This document shows, piece after piece, positions 24,438 to 31,656 of a stretch of DNA of 64,000 bases. How positions within the stretch are numbered: the first letter of the stretch is position 1; every line of letters begins with the position of its first letter. The stretch is from Actinomycetota bacterium (lineage in GTDB: Bacteria; Actinomycetota; Acidimicrobiia; Acidimicrobiales; JAJPHE01): assembly GCA_027315345.1 (NCBI GenBank), contig DAHUYE010000060.1, positions 35,949 to 99,948 of the forward strand, in the 5' to 3' direction. The notes under the pieces were generated by a model, which worked only from the letters and a program-made list of their open reading frames with translations, had not been told where the DNA came from and did not search any database. Made by a program: the position numbers and the translations under genes.

Positions 24438-25601
24438 TCAGACTCCGTCGGCCTCGGCGGCTGGGCGGATGGGAATGATGGGAGCCAGGGCCTCGGTCAG
24501 CTGGTCCAGCAGATCAGCGATACGCCGCTCGCGCTCTTCCGCGGCGTGCTGATAGATCAACGACGCTCTCGGGCTGGCATGGCCGAGGCGAGCCATCCGC
24601 TCCTTGGTGCTGGCGCCGGTCTGGGCCGCCAGTGTCCCCGCCGTGTGCCTCATGTCGTGAAAGCGCAGACCGCCCAGGCCGGTCTTGGCAGTCGCTGGCT
24701 CCCACGTTCTCTGTCGAAAGTTGTTGCGATCCAGAGGTAGGCCGGTACCCGTCGTGAAGACGTAGGCCTCCAGTCCTTTGGGCGTGTAGGCGCGCACGTG
24801 ATGGCGCAGCTCGTCGCCCAGCCGTTGGCCTACCGCGACCCGACGAAGGCCGGCCTCGGTCTTGGGCTCGTCCTCGATCACCTCACCCGAGGCCAGTCGA
24901 ATGCGCTTGCGCCGGACATGGATCCAGCCGCCGGCCAGGTCGAGGTCCCGGCGGCGCAAAGCGAAGAGCTCTCCCTGGCGCAGACCGGTCAGCCCGGCGG
25001 TGAGGACCAGGGCCCGATAGCGGGGGTCGATGGCGTCGGCCAACTGGTAGAGCTGACCCAGGTTGATGAAACGCTGCTCGGAATGGCGCTCCAGGCCGCC
25101 GCGATCGATCCGGCAGGGGTTCTTGGCCAGGCGGTCGTCCTTGACGGCCTGGCCCAGGATTTGGCGGAGGCGCACGTAGGCCTTGGCCGCCACCGATCGG
25201 GTCCGAGCCTTGACCAGGGAGGCGTGCCAGACCCGCACCAGTTCTGAGGTGATCTCGCCTATGGCGAGCTCGCCAAGGGCGGGAACGCCTGGGTCCACGG
25301 CCGGAAGGATGTGGAGGTTGAGCTGGCTGGCGTAGATCTCCCGGGTCCGCGGCGCCAGCATGCTCATGCCGTTCAGCCACGCCTGGGCGTAGTCGTCCGG
25401 GCGGACCTGGCCGGCCCGGGGGTCGACCCAAATCCCGCGGCGCATTTCGGTTTCCAGCTGAGACAGCCAGGCGTTGGCGTCAGCCCTGGTCCGGAAGGTC
25501 AGCGGGGCGGTGATTCTCTCCCCTGTCGGCAGGTGGTAGCGCACCTGCCAATGCCCCGACGGCAACCGCCGGAGAGCGCCGAAGTCCCTCTTGCCGGCCA
25601 T
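24438..25601 (-). CDS. Tyrosine site-specific integrase
   Basis: The 387-residue recombinase inserts and, with a directionality factor, excises the element. An N-terminal arm-binding-like region (SGHWQVRYHLPTGERI...) precedes a core-binding SAM-like domain (DDYAQAWLNGM...TREIYASQLNLHILP) and the catalytic domain. The catalytic residues are Arg in TGLRQGELFALRRRDLD, Lys in EPKTEAGLRRV, His-x-x-Arg in HDMRHTAGTLAA, His in RLGHASPRASLIYQH and the nucleophile Tyr in that last motif. It reads toward tRNA-Phe and ends 214 nt from attL. All catalytic positions are intact, so it is probably functional. Confidence 0.95.
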   Translation of the reverse strand: MAGKRDFGALRRLPSGHWQVRYHLPTGERITAPLTFRTRADANAWLSQLETEMRRGIWVDPRAGQVRPDDYAQAWLNGMSMLAPRTREIYASQLNLHILPAVDPGVPALGELAIGEITSELVRVWHASLVKARTRSVAAKAYVRLRQILGQAVKDDRLAKNPCRIDRGGLERHSEQRFINLGQLYQLADAIDPRYRALVLTAGLTGLRQGELFALRRRDLDLAGGWIHVRRKRIRLASGEVIEDEPKTEAGLRRVAVGQRLGDELRHHVRAYTPKGLEAYVFTTGTGLPLDRNNFRQRTWEPATAKTGLGGLRFHDMRHTAGTLAAQTGASTKERMARLGHASPRASLIYQHAAEERERRIADLLDQLTEALAPIIPIRPAAEADGV

Positions 25602-25613
25602 CTCACCTCACCT

Positions 25614-26000
25614 TCATCCCCAGCGGGACCCTGACTCCGCGCTGTGACTCTCCGCCGCTGGTCGGTTCGCCTCAGGCCGATCTGTCATCGACTGGAGAGA
25701 TCCTGCGGAGCGGCCTTCCTCCGGTCCGGGGCCGGGAGCCACCCGCACCCGCCGGGAGCTGGCTGGGCGCCCCCGGGCTCTGGGTGATCCACGCTGGCAC
25801 AGGCAGATCATCCCGGGGCTGACCCGGGTCCGGCTGAAGAACTCGCGCAGATCGGCGGGCTGGAACAACAGGAAGCGCCCGACCCGGTGGTAAGGAATGA
25901 CGCGCTCCTCGACCGCCCGGCGCATCCATCGCACCGTGACGCCCAGCATGGCCGCGGCGGCCTCGATTCGCACCGGCGCTTCCTCCCTGCCGTCACTCAC
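25614..26000 (-). CDS. Excisionase-like helix-turn-helix protein
   Basis: The first 60 of 128 residues form a MerR-like/HTH_17 domain: VRIEAAAAMLGVTVRWMRRAV, then IPYHRVGRFLLFQPADLREFF. Excisionases and recombination directionality factors commonly look like this. The rest is Pro/Arg/Ser-rich and lacks recognisable structure. It starts at GTG 26000 and lies 12 nt before the integrase ATG, so the two are co-transcribed. A short leader reading frame overlaps its start. A role in excision is inferred from fold and position. Confidence 0.75.
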   Translation of the reverse strand: MSDGREEAPVRIEAAAAMLGVTVRWMRRAVEERVIPYHRVGRFLLFQPADLREFFSRTRVSPGMICLCQRGSPRARGRPASSRRVRVAPGPGPEEGRSAGSLQSMTDRPEANRPAAESHSAESGSRWG

Positions 26001-26067
26001 AGCCGTGCCCCAGCCGGTCTCGTCCGTGCCGGGCCCCTTCGCTAGGCCCGCGGCGCAGCTTCTCCAC
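25993..26067 (-). CDS. Possible 24-residue leader peptide of the excisionase-integrase operon
   Basis: A GTG at 26067 directly follows AGGAGGTGAAC, the strongest Shine-Dalgarno sequence in this region, and opens a 24-codon frame ending in a TGA (25993-25995) just inside the excisionase gene, which starts at 26000. The peptide is Arg/Gly/His-rich. It could couple translation of the excisionase, or the strong ribosome-binding site could be a relic of a deleted gene. Confidence 0.3.
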   Translation of the reverse strand: MEKLRRGPSEGARHGRDRLGHGCE

Positions 26068-26256
26068 GTTCACCTCCTGGGCCAGCCGAATCTGGCCATC
26101 ACTCCCTATCCGGACCTCCAGACCCCCTTCCGTCAAAAAATTGCTCCGGATTTTTTTCGGGCTGGAGTCCCCAAGCCTCATCAAGGCACCCCACTCCCGC
26201 CCGCTTCACCAGGCTTGTGGGCTACCACGCCCCGGCCTCAGGCCGGGGCTGTCCCG

Positions 26257-26706
26257 ATGGTGGCGGAGGCCGACCGGAGCGGGCGGGCCCGTCAAGGCCG
26301 CCTGTCGGCGTCCCTCCGGGACCGGCTGCGCCGGGCCTTGACTGACCCTCCTCCAAGCGCCGGTGTCGACCAGGCCACCACCAGCTTCGGGATCGCCGTC
26401 AACCGCCGCTGGCTCAACCGGGACGACAACACCTGGGAGGAGTCCACCAGCTTCTTCGACGTGGTGGCCTGGGCCGAGCTGGTCGAGAACGCCACGCAGT
26501 CCCTGGCCCGGGGCAACCGGGTCACCGTCACCGGCCGCCTGGAGCAGCGCTCCTGGGAGACCCCGGAAGGCCAGCGCCGCTCCAAGGTGGAGATCAACGC
26601 CTCCGACATCGCCACCAGCCTGGCCTGGGCCACGGCCAAGGTCACCAAGAACGAGCGTCAGGCGCCCGAGGCGGCCGCCGTCAACGAGGACGAGCCGGCT
26701 TTCTAG
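26257..26706 (+). CDS. Single-stranded DNA-binding protein with eroded N-terminus
   Basis: Residues 45-130 of this 149-residue frame match the SSB OB-fold: QATTSFGIAVNRRWLN, STSFFDVVAWAELVENA, LARGNRVTVTGRLEQRSWE and RRSKVEINASDIATSL. The normal beginning of SSB (first strand, MNxVTLxGNLTxDPEL) is absent; instead there is an Arg-rich stretch that keeps only LTDPPPSAG. The acidic tip (DEPAF, close to the canonical DxxPF that recruits partner proteins) is intact. It may be a remnant or a divergent SSB; I place the start at ATG 26257 without strong evidence. A terminator hairpin follows. Confidence 0.6.
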   Translation: MVAEADRSGRARQGRLSASLRDRLRRALTDPPPSAGVDQATTSFGIAVNRRWLNRDDNTWEESTSFFDVVAWAELVENATQSLARGNRVTVTGRLEQRSWETPEGQRRSKVEINASDIATSLAWATAKVTKNERQAPEAAAVNEDEPAF

Positions 26707-26721
26707 GACCACCTGAGCCAG

Positions 26722-26747
26722 GGGCCGCCACCACCCGGTGGCGGCCC
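26722..26747 (+). terminator. Intrinsic terminator-like hairpin after the SSB gene
   Basis: GGGCCGCCACC (26722-26732) pairs perfectly with GGTGGCGGCCC (26737-26747) across a 4-nt ACCC loop and is followed by TTCT. Confidence 0.75.
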
Positions 26748-26825
26748 TTCTGGCGCCTCTCAGTAGCCTCAACCCGCGGGTGGCATGGCGGGCGATCGGC
26801 CGAACCCGGAGGTGGGGGCGGGGCA

Positions 26826-27680
26826 GTGGATTCCGGTACTGGGGCGAGCGAGCTGAGCCGACGGGCGACCGAGCTGTTCAGGCCGCACCTGTCCGTCGAG
26901 GAGACGCTGGTGGCCCATCGCTCCCGCCTCGTCTGGCGGGCCCGCCTCGATGGCGACCTGGTGGCCCTCAAGGCCTTCACCGAGCCCTACCGGGCGGCCG
27001 CCGAGGCGATGGCCATGCGGGCCGCCGCCGACGGGGGCGTCGGAGTACCACCGGTGCTCGGCGAGTGGAGGGTCGATGGTTGCGCCGTCCTCACCCTCGG
27101 CTGGGTGGAGGGTTCCCCGCTCGGGTCGCAGACGCAGGGCTGGGTCAGGGCCGGTGAGCAGTTGGCCCGCCTCCACCGCCTGCCGGTCCCACCGGGCCTG
27201 CCAACCGCCAGTGGATGGGAAGGCGACTGGGACTCGGACCTGGTCCGACAAGTACCGCAGGAATGCGCCCGGGCGGTGAACCTCGGGCTGTTGTCGCATT
27301 CCCAGGTGGATCACGTGACGAGCACGCTGGGGCCGGCTCTGGCCGCGCTCGAACCGGCAGGCATCGCCTTCCTACACGGGGACATGCAGCCCGAACATGT
27401 CATCCTCACCACCGCCGGCGGGGTGAGCTTCATCGACTGGGGAGACGCCGGCAGCGGTGACCCCTTGTGGGATCTGGCCGTGCTGGTCAATGACAACAAC
27501 CTTGACCACCTCGAAGACGTCCTGGCCGGCTACCAACCAGAACCCCAGCTCCTGGCCCACCTTCGGGCCAACCTCGACCATTTCCGGGCTCTGCGATACC
27601 TCCAAGAGGCGACCTGGTTGGCCGAGCGGTCCTTCGACCCCTCCCAGTCGTTGGAAGGCCTGTTCGGGCTGCTCGGTTAG
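26826..27680 (+). CDS. Aminoglycoside-phosphotransferase-fold protein
   Basis: The 284-residue protein has the APH/choline-kinase fold: a nucleotide-binding lobe with the Lys in LVALKAFTEPYR, the linker TLGWVEGSPL, the catalytic loop FLHGDMQPEHVIL, and the metal site FIDWGDAGSGDPLWDLAVL. In the Brenner motif HGDxxxxN the Asn is replaced by His, which may alter metal binding. Small-molecule kinases of this type act on sugars, homoserine, antibiotics or other compounds, and the substrate cannot be told from sequence. It starts at GTG 26826, and a GC-rich hairpin follows its stop immediately. Confidence 0.8.
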   Translation: MDSGTGASELSRRATELFRPHLSVEETLVAHRSRLVWRARLDGDLVALKAFTEPYRAAAEAMAMRAAADGGVGVPPVLGEWRVDGCAVLTLGWVEGSPLGSQTQGWVRAGEQLARLHRLPVPPGLPTASGWEGDWDSDLVRQVPQECARAVNLGLLSHSQVDHVTSTLGPALAALEPAGIAFLHGDMQPEHVILTTAGGVSFIDWGDAGSGDPLWDLAVLVNDNNLDHLEDVLAGYQPEPQLLAHLRANLDHFRALRYLQEATWLAERSFDPSQSLEGLFGLLG

Positions 27681-27702
27681 GGCCCGGCCGGGTCGCCGGG
27701 CC
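27681..27702 (+). terminator. GC hairpin after the phosphotransferase gene
   Basis: GGCCCGGC (27681-27688) and GCCGGGCC (27695-27702) form an 8-bp stem with a 6-nt loop directly after the stop codon. No T-run follows, so termination is only probable. Confidence 0.5.
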
Positions 27703-27893
27703 AGGCCGGATTGTGGGCCCCCGGCCTCAGGCCGCGCCCGGCTCGAGGGGCCAGCCGGGCCGATCCTGAGCGCGCCCAGAGACCCAAAAACCCACCCCCC
27801 TGCCCCACACACCCTTGCATTGAAATGATGTCGGCGAACGCCCGGACAGCGGACCCGCACCGGGCGGGAGTCCCAGGTCACGCGGATTATTTT

Positions 27894-28520
27894 TCAGGGT
27901 TCTGCGAACAGGGTTCGGCGCCAGATGGTGGCCAGGGTCTGGGCGGCCTCGGGTATGGGAAGGCCCGGGCCTCTGCCGAAGGTCTCGAGGAGGTACCGCT
28001 CGTTCATCCAGACCAGTGCGATGGCCATCTGGGCCGGGTCAGTGAGTTGGCACAGTCCCAGCCGGCACAGGTCTTCGATTCGTACTTGGACGGGGGCCAC
28101 GAACGATTGGATGGCGGCGTGCCATGCCGCTTCGATGTCGGGGCTGCCGGCGGAGGCATCGGCTAGGGCGAGGAGAAGCCGTCCGTGTTTGGAGAAGACC
28201 TCTGCCAGTGCGGTTGCCGCCGCGAGTAGCCCCTCACGGGGGTCGACGTCCTTGTTCAGCCACAGGTCCGCGGCTTGTCTCAACTCGCCCTGGGCGCTAA
28301 GGAGCTGGCGGAGCAGGACCGCTTCCAGGTCGGGGAAGTACCGGTAGAAGGCGGTCCGGGTGAGACCGGCTCGGGCCATGACGTCTTCGACGCTGAGGTC
28401 ACGAAAGGCCCGGTCGGCCAGGAGCGCCTCGGTCGCATCCAGGATGGCCTGCTCGATGGCCGCCCGCCGGCGGCGGACCTCAGTGCGGCGGTCGACGCGG
28501 GTGGGAAACATTGCGCCCAT
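27894..28520 (-). CDS. TetR-family repressor
   Basis: The 208-residue protein has a TetR DNA-binding domain at residues 15-60: EQAILDATEALLADRAFRDL, SVEDVMARAGLTRTAFYRYF, with the usual FYRYFPDLEAVL. The remaining all-helical ligand domain is not specific. It starts at ATG 28520 (or 28511) and diverges from the diiron oxygenase gene across 66 bp that hold a perfect GTGAC-N5-GTCAC palindrome. It probably represses the oxygenase and itself until an unknown ligand binds. Confidence 0.9.
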   Translation of the reverse strand: MGAMFPTRVDRRTEVRRRRAAIEQAILDATEALLADRAFRDLSVEDVMARAGLTRTAFYRYFPDLEAVLLRQLLSAQGELRQAADLWLNKDVDPREGLLAAATALAEVFSKHGRLLLALADASAGSPDIEAAWHAAIQSFVAPVQVRIEDLCRLGLCQLTDPAQMAIALVWMNERYLLETFGRGPGLPIPEAAQTLATIWRRTLFAEP

Positions 28521-28540
28521 TCTTACCGGTGACGTAATGT

Positions 28541-28555
28541 GTGACACGGCGTCAC
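28541..28555. promoter_or_regulatory. Palindromic TetR operator candidate
   Basis: GTGAC-ACGGC-GTCAC is a perfect 15-bp inverted repeat in the divergent control region. A further GTGAC at 28529-28533 lies on the same strand, 12 bp upstream. The position fits binding by the adjacent TetR protein. Confidence 0.6.
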
Positions 28556-28586
28556 GGGCGTGGCGGCCGATCCAGGAGGATCTATC

Positions 28587-29681
28587 GTGAGCGCTGCGGC
28601 GTCCGGCGACGAGCAGTCGACCGTCAACGAGACACTGGCCGCCAGTGCCCATGCCTGGGGCATCCCGTCGGCAGCCACGACGATGTTCGATTTCGACTAC
28701 ACCGAGGGCCGCGAGCAGCTGTTGCGCCTCTATGACAAGGGCACCCGCCGTCAGTGGATCGGTTCGGACCGTCTGGATTGGGACCTTGAGGTCGATCCGG
28801 AGCGTCCGGTCGGGATGCCTGATGACATCCACCCGCTGTTCGACACCCCCTGGTGGGACAAGATGACCGAGTCGGAGCGGAATCAGGCCCACCGCCACCT
28901 GGAGGCCTGGCGCTTCAGCCAGTTCATGCACGGGGAGCAGGGGGCCCTTATCTGCACGGCCAAGATCGTCCAGACGGTGCCCGACATCGACTCGAAGTTC
29001 TACGCCGCCACCCAGGTGATCGACGAGGCCCGCCACGTCGAGGTCTACAGCCGCTACCTGCACGAAAAGGTGCAGCTGGTCTACCCGCTCAATCCGAACC
29101 TGGCCAGCCTGCTGGACGACACCATCCAGGACTCCCGCTGGGACATGACCTATCTCGGGATGCAGGTGTTGATCGAGGGTCTGGCGCTGGCCGCCTTCGG
29201 GGTCATACGCAACATGGCCAGTGAGCCCCTGGGCAAGGCGCTCAATGCCTACGTGATGCAGGACGAGGCCCGCCACGTCATGTTCGGTCGCCTGGCGCTA
29301 CGGGACTACTACCCCCAGCTGACCCAGGCCGAGCGCGACGAGCGCGAGGAATTCTGCGTCGACGCCTGCTACCGGATGCGCGACCGCTTCTTGGGTGAAG
29401 AGGTCTGGGAGCGCCTGGGTCTACCGGCAGAAGTAGCCGACTACGTCGAGCACAGCGAACTGCAACGCACGTTCCGCAGCTACCTCTTCACCCGGATCGT
29501 GCCCATCTTGCGTGACATCGGCCTCTGGGGTCCGAAGATACGCAAGGCGTTCACGGACATGGACGTCATCGGCTTCGCCGATGGCGACATCGATGCCGAG
29601 ATGGCCAATGACGAGCAAGCAGCCGAGGAGTACGACCAACAGCACATGGCGCACCTGCGGGCTGTCGCCGAGGGGACCTGA
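28587..29681 (+). CDS. Ferritin-like diiron oxygenase
   Basis: The 364-residue protein contains two copies of the diiron-binding helix motif: HGEQGALICTAK with IDEARHVEVYSRY, and LIEGLALAAFGVIRN with MQDEARHVMFGRLAL. The EARH boxes are the classic ligand pairs of ferritin-like oxygenases, so the active site is intact. Such enzymes hydroxylate or oxidise N, C or lipid substrates; the electron donor and substrate are unknown. The GTG at 28587 is preceded by AGGAGGATCTATC, a strong ribosome-binding site. Its partner is the divergent TetR gene; together they look like an inducible cargo cassette of the island. Confidence 0.82.
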   Translation: MSAAASGDEQSTVNETLAASAHAWGIPSAATTMFDFDYTEGREQLLRLYDKGTRRQWIGSDRLDWDLEVDPERPVGMPDDIHPLFDTPWWDKMTESERNQAHRHLEAWRFSQFMHGEQGALICTAKIVQTVPDIDSKFYAATQVIDEARHVEVYSRYLHEKVQLVYPLNPNLASLLDDTIQDSRWDMTYLGMQVLIEGLALAAFGVIRNMASEPLGKALNAYVMQDEARHVMFGRLALRDYYPQLTQAERDEREEFCVDACYRMRDRFLGEEVWERLGLPAEVADYVEHSELQRTFRSYLFTRIVPILRDIGLWGPKIRKAFTDMDVIGFADGDIDAEMANDEQAAEEYDQQHMAHLRAVAEGT

Positions 29682-29691
29682 GCGGAGACCC

Positions 29692-29709
29692 ACCCACGAG
29701 CGAGTGGGT
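29692..29709 (+). terminator. Weak terminator hairpin after the diiron oxygenase
   Basis: ACCCAC (29692-29697) and GTGGGT (29704-29709) form a 6-bp stem with a 6-nt loop, 10 nt after the stop. Confidence 0.5.
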
Positions 29710-29816
29710 TTGCGGATTATCCCAGCTCCAGCGCCCATCCCTGATGGGCGGATCTGCGCTACAGATCCTGGTCATCACTAACCCCTCCAGGGCGAAATAC
29801 TTAGCCAAGGTAAGTT

Positions 29817-29847
29817 TCGTGCCACTTTCATGCCACGGACGTGCCAC
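29817..29847 (+). repeat. Internal cluster of GTGCCAC/ATGCCAC repeats at 11-bp spacing
   Basis: GTGCCAC (29819), ATGCCAC (29830) and GTGCCAC (29841) are exactly 11 bp apart, preceded by TTTC as at the two element ends. The arrangement copies that of the terminal arm-site clusters, with a slightly different core, so it may be the relic of another element's end. Confidence 0.5.
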
Positions 29848-29895
29848 TTTGACGAGAAGCGGCTGAGCCTTCGAAATGGAACGGGCGCTGCTCGG

Positions 29896-29927
29896 TTGAC
29901 GACAGGTTGCCATTGACATAAGGTTGC
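29896..29927 (+). promoter_or_regulatory. Promoter and repeated AGGTTGC boxes before the Xre antitoxin
   Basis: TTGACG (29896-29901) and TAAGGT (29919-29924) are 17 bp apart. AGGTTGC occurs at 29904 and 29921, one copy in the spacer and one over the -10, in the right place for autorepression by the antitoxin. Confidence 0.5.
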
Positions 29928-29943
29928 GCTCAAGGAGGAGTCG

Positions 29944-30390
29944 ATGTCGGTGGCCTGGGCGATGGAGGAAGACCCCAAGAAGCTGGCGAGCCAGCTGGTG
30001 GAGGCCAGTCGCAACCGCCCCGGATGGCTGGCCGTCTTCGCCGGCGAGCTCGAGTCCCAGGCGCTGGCTGACCAGCTACGGCGGTTCCTCAGGGTTTGGG
30101 ACCTGTCGGCCTCGGAAGCGTCCCGTTTGTTCGGGGTATCGCGTCAGGCCCTGTCGAAGTGGTTCACCCAGGGGGTGCCCGCCGAGCGGGTCGGGGCGAT
30201 CGCAGACCTGGCGGCAGCCACCGATCTGCTGGTGCGCTACCTCAAGGTGGACCGGATCCCCGCCACCGTGCGCCGCAGCGCCGGAGGGCTGGGCGGGCGG
30301 TCGCTACTGGACCTGGTCGCAGCCGGGGACAGCCGTGGCGTTGTGGAGGCCTGTCGGGCCATGTTCGACTTCTCCGCCGTCCAGCGCTGA
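29944..30390 (+). CDS. Xre/MbcA/ParS-type antitoxin of a RES toxin
   Basis: The 148-residue protein has an Xre-type HTH around residues 50-85 (LSASEASRLFGVSRQALSKWF) and a C-terminal helical region (GRSLLDLVAAGDSRGVVEACRAMFDF) like the toxin-binding DUF2384 domain of Xre-RES antitoxins. It starts at ATG 29944 after AAGGAGG. The next gene encodes a RES-domain toxin, the standard partner. The antitoxin should neutralise the toxin by direct binding and repress the operon through the upstream direct repeats. Confidence 0.83.
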   Translation: MSVAWAMEEDPKKLASQLVEASRNRPGWLAVFAGELESQALADQLRRFLRVWDLSASEASRLFGVSRQALSKWFTQGVPAERVGAIADLAAATDLLVRYLKVDRIPATVRRSAGGLGGRSLLDLVAAGDSRGVVEACRAMFDFSAVQR

Positions 30391-30420
30391 GCTCCTCCAG
30401 AAGCGGCTGAGTCTCCCCAG

Positions 30421-30957
30421 GTGTTGAGCGAGCTGCTCCCCGAGGGCCACACCTGGCTGCGGATCGCTGATCCGGCCTGGGCCGATCCCCTTGATCCGAC
30501 CTTCGCGGGGACAGAGGGCCAGCGCTGGAACCCACCGGACAGCTTCGCTGTCCTGTACCTCAACGAGGACTTGGTGACGGCCAGGTTGAACCTTCGCCTG
30601 TTCATCGCCGACTGGCCCTTCGAGCCCGAAGACCTCCGGGACGACACCGGGCCGTGCCTGGCCGAGGCCCAGCTACCACGCGCCCAGCGGGTGGCCGACG
30701 TTCACAGTCGCCGGGGGGTCGCCGCCGTCGGCCTGCCCCCGAGCTACCCGCTCGATGTCGATGGTCGCCTGATCGGCCACGAGGTGTGCCAACCGATCGG
30801 AGCCACCGCCAAGGCTCAGGGCCTTCGGGGCGTGCGATGCCGCTCGGCCCGGGCGCCCGACGGTGCGGGTCGCGAGTTGGCGTGGTTCCCGGCCACGTCT
30901 CGCAGCCGGGCCCGCCTCGGAGGAATCGCCGCCTTCGAAACATGGTTCTACGGCTGA
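30421..30957 (+). CDS. RES-domain toxin (NAD-degrading)
   Basis: The 178-residue protein matches the RES family, whose members (for example MbcT) deplete NAD+ and arrest growth. The name-giving residues appear as Arg in GQRWNPPD, Glu in VLYLNEDLVTAR and Ser in GVRCRSAR, so the active site seems intact. The start is GTG 30421, with only a weak AGG before it, 30 nt after the antitoxin stop; weak translation of the toxin is typical. It is one of at least three toxin-antitoxin systems in the island. Confidence 0.83.
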   Translation: MLSELLPEGHTWLRIADPAWADPLDPTFAGTEGQRWNPPDSFAVLYLNEDLVTARLNLRLFIADWPFEPEDLRDDTGPCLAEAQLPRAQRVADVHSRRGVAAVGLPPSYPLDVDGRLIGHEVCQPIGATAKAQGLRGVRCRSARAPDGAGRELAWFPATSRSRARLGGIAAFETWFYG

Positions 30958-31214
30958 GCGAGTCCCCTTTGGTGGTCGTCGGCACCACCCACAGTCCACC
31001 CAGAGTCCGCGGAGCGATAGCAAACACTGGCGAAGAGCGGCTACACCCGGAAGAGCCCTCTGCCACTAAGCCCCCTGGTCAAGGCCCATAAATGCCGGTC
31101 AGTGGCGACTAGCGGCAATCGCTGGAGAAGGGGTTCTGAATCCTTAGCAGCGAGTTGACACAGGCATGGATCGCTCCGGGAACACCCCGATTTGCACTGG
31201 ATTTACATCGGTGT
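30958..31214. other. Intergenic region with no supported feature
   Basis: No reading frame in this stretch has convincing codon bias, and I find no strong hairpin or repeat. TTGACA at 31154-31159 has no matching -10 at the usual spacing. Confidence 0.4.
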
Positions 31215-31237
31215 GTACCACGGTATGGTGGTACGGT
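31215..31237 (+). promoter_or_regulatory. Operator and -10 region of the PIN toxin-antitoxin pair
   Basis: GTACCAC (31215-31221) and GTGGTAC (31228-31234) form a perfect inverted repeat with a 6-bp spacer. TACGGT (31232-31237) lies 5 nt before the antitoxin ATG and overlaps the right arm, so a bound antitoxin would block a leaderless promoter. Confidence 0.7.
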
Positions 31238-31242
31238 CAGGC

Positions 31243-31656
31243 ATGGCCAGAAGTCAAGCCGTAGAGCGGATCGCACAACTGCTCGACAGCTCCGACGCAG
31301 AGACCACCAATACGTCCATGCGACTTCCTCGTGCGCTGCGCGACGCCGCCGCGCTGGCTGTTCAGGAACTGGGGGCGGCGGCCTCGACCACCACCCTCAC
31401 CTCGGCCGCCTTGAGAGGCGTGCTCGAGGCCATCGTCATGCAGGCGGTGCTGGATGAGCACTACGCCCAGCATCCCAGGACCCGCCCGAGTTTGGGGGAG
31501 CTGGCCGTGGCGGCGGCGGAGTTGGACGGTCATCCCCTCGCCGGCCGGCCGGAGCTCCTGCACCAGTCGGCAGCGGAGATAATCCGGACCCACCCAGAAG
31601 CCGACGCCGATGACGTGCTGTTGTGGGCTGAGGCCAGGGCGACAACCCCGGCGTGA
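31243..31656 (+). CDS. Antitoxin-like protein partnered with a PIN toxin
   Basis: The 137-residue protein begins with a short region (SMRLPRALRDAAALAVQELG) that resembles a ribbon-helix-helix DNA-binding unit, then a helical part. It is longer than typical VapB antitoxins (70-90 residues). The palindrome just upstream, the 4-nt overlap (GTGA) with the PIN gene and the order antitoxin-toxin all fit a type II pair. The family is not recognised by sequence alone. Confidence 0.68.
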   Translation: MARSQAVERIAQLLDSSDAETTNTSMRLPRALRDAAALAVQELGAAASTTTLTSAALRGVLEAIVMQAVLDEHYAQHPRTRPSLGELAVAAAELDGHPLAGRPELLHQSAAEIIRTHPEADADDVLLWAEARATTPA

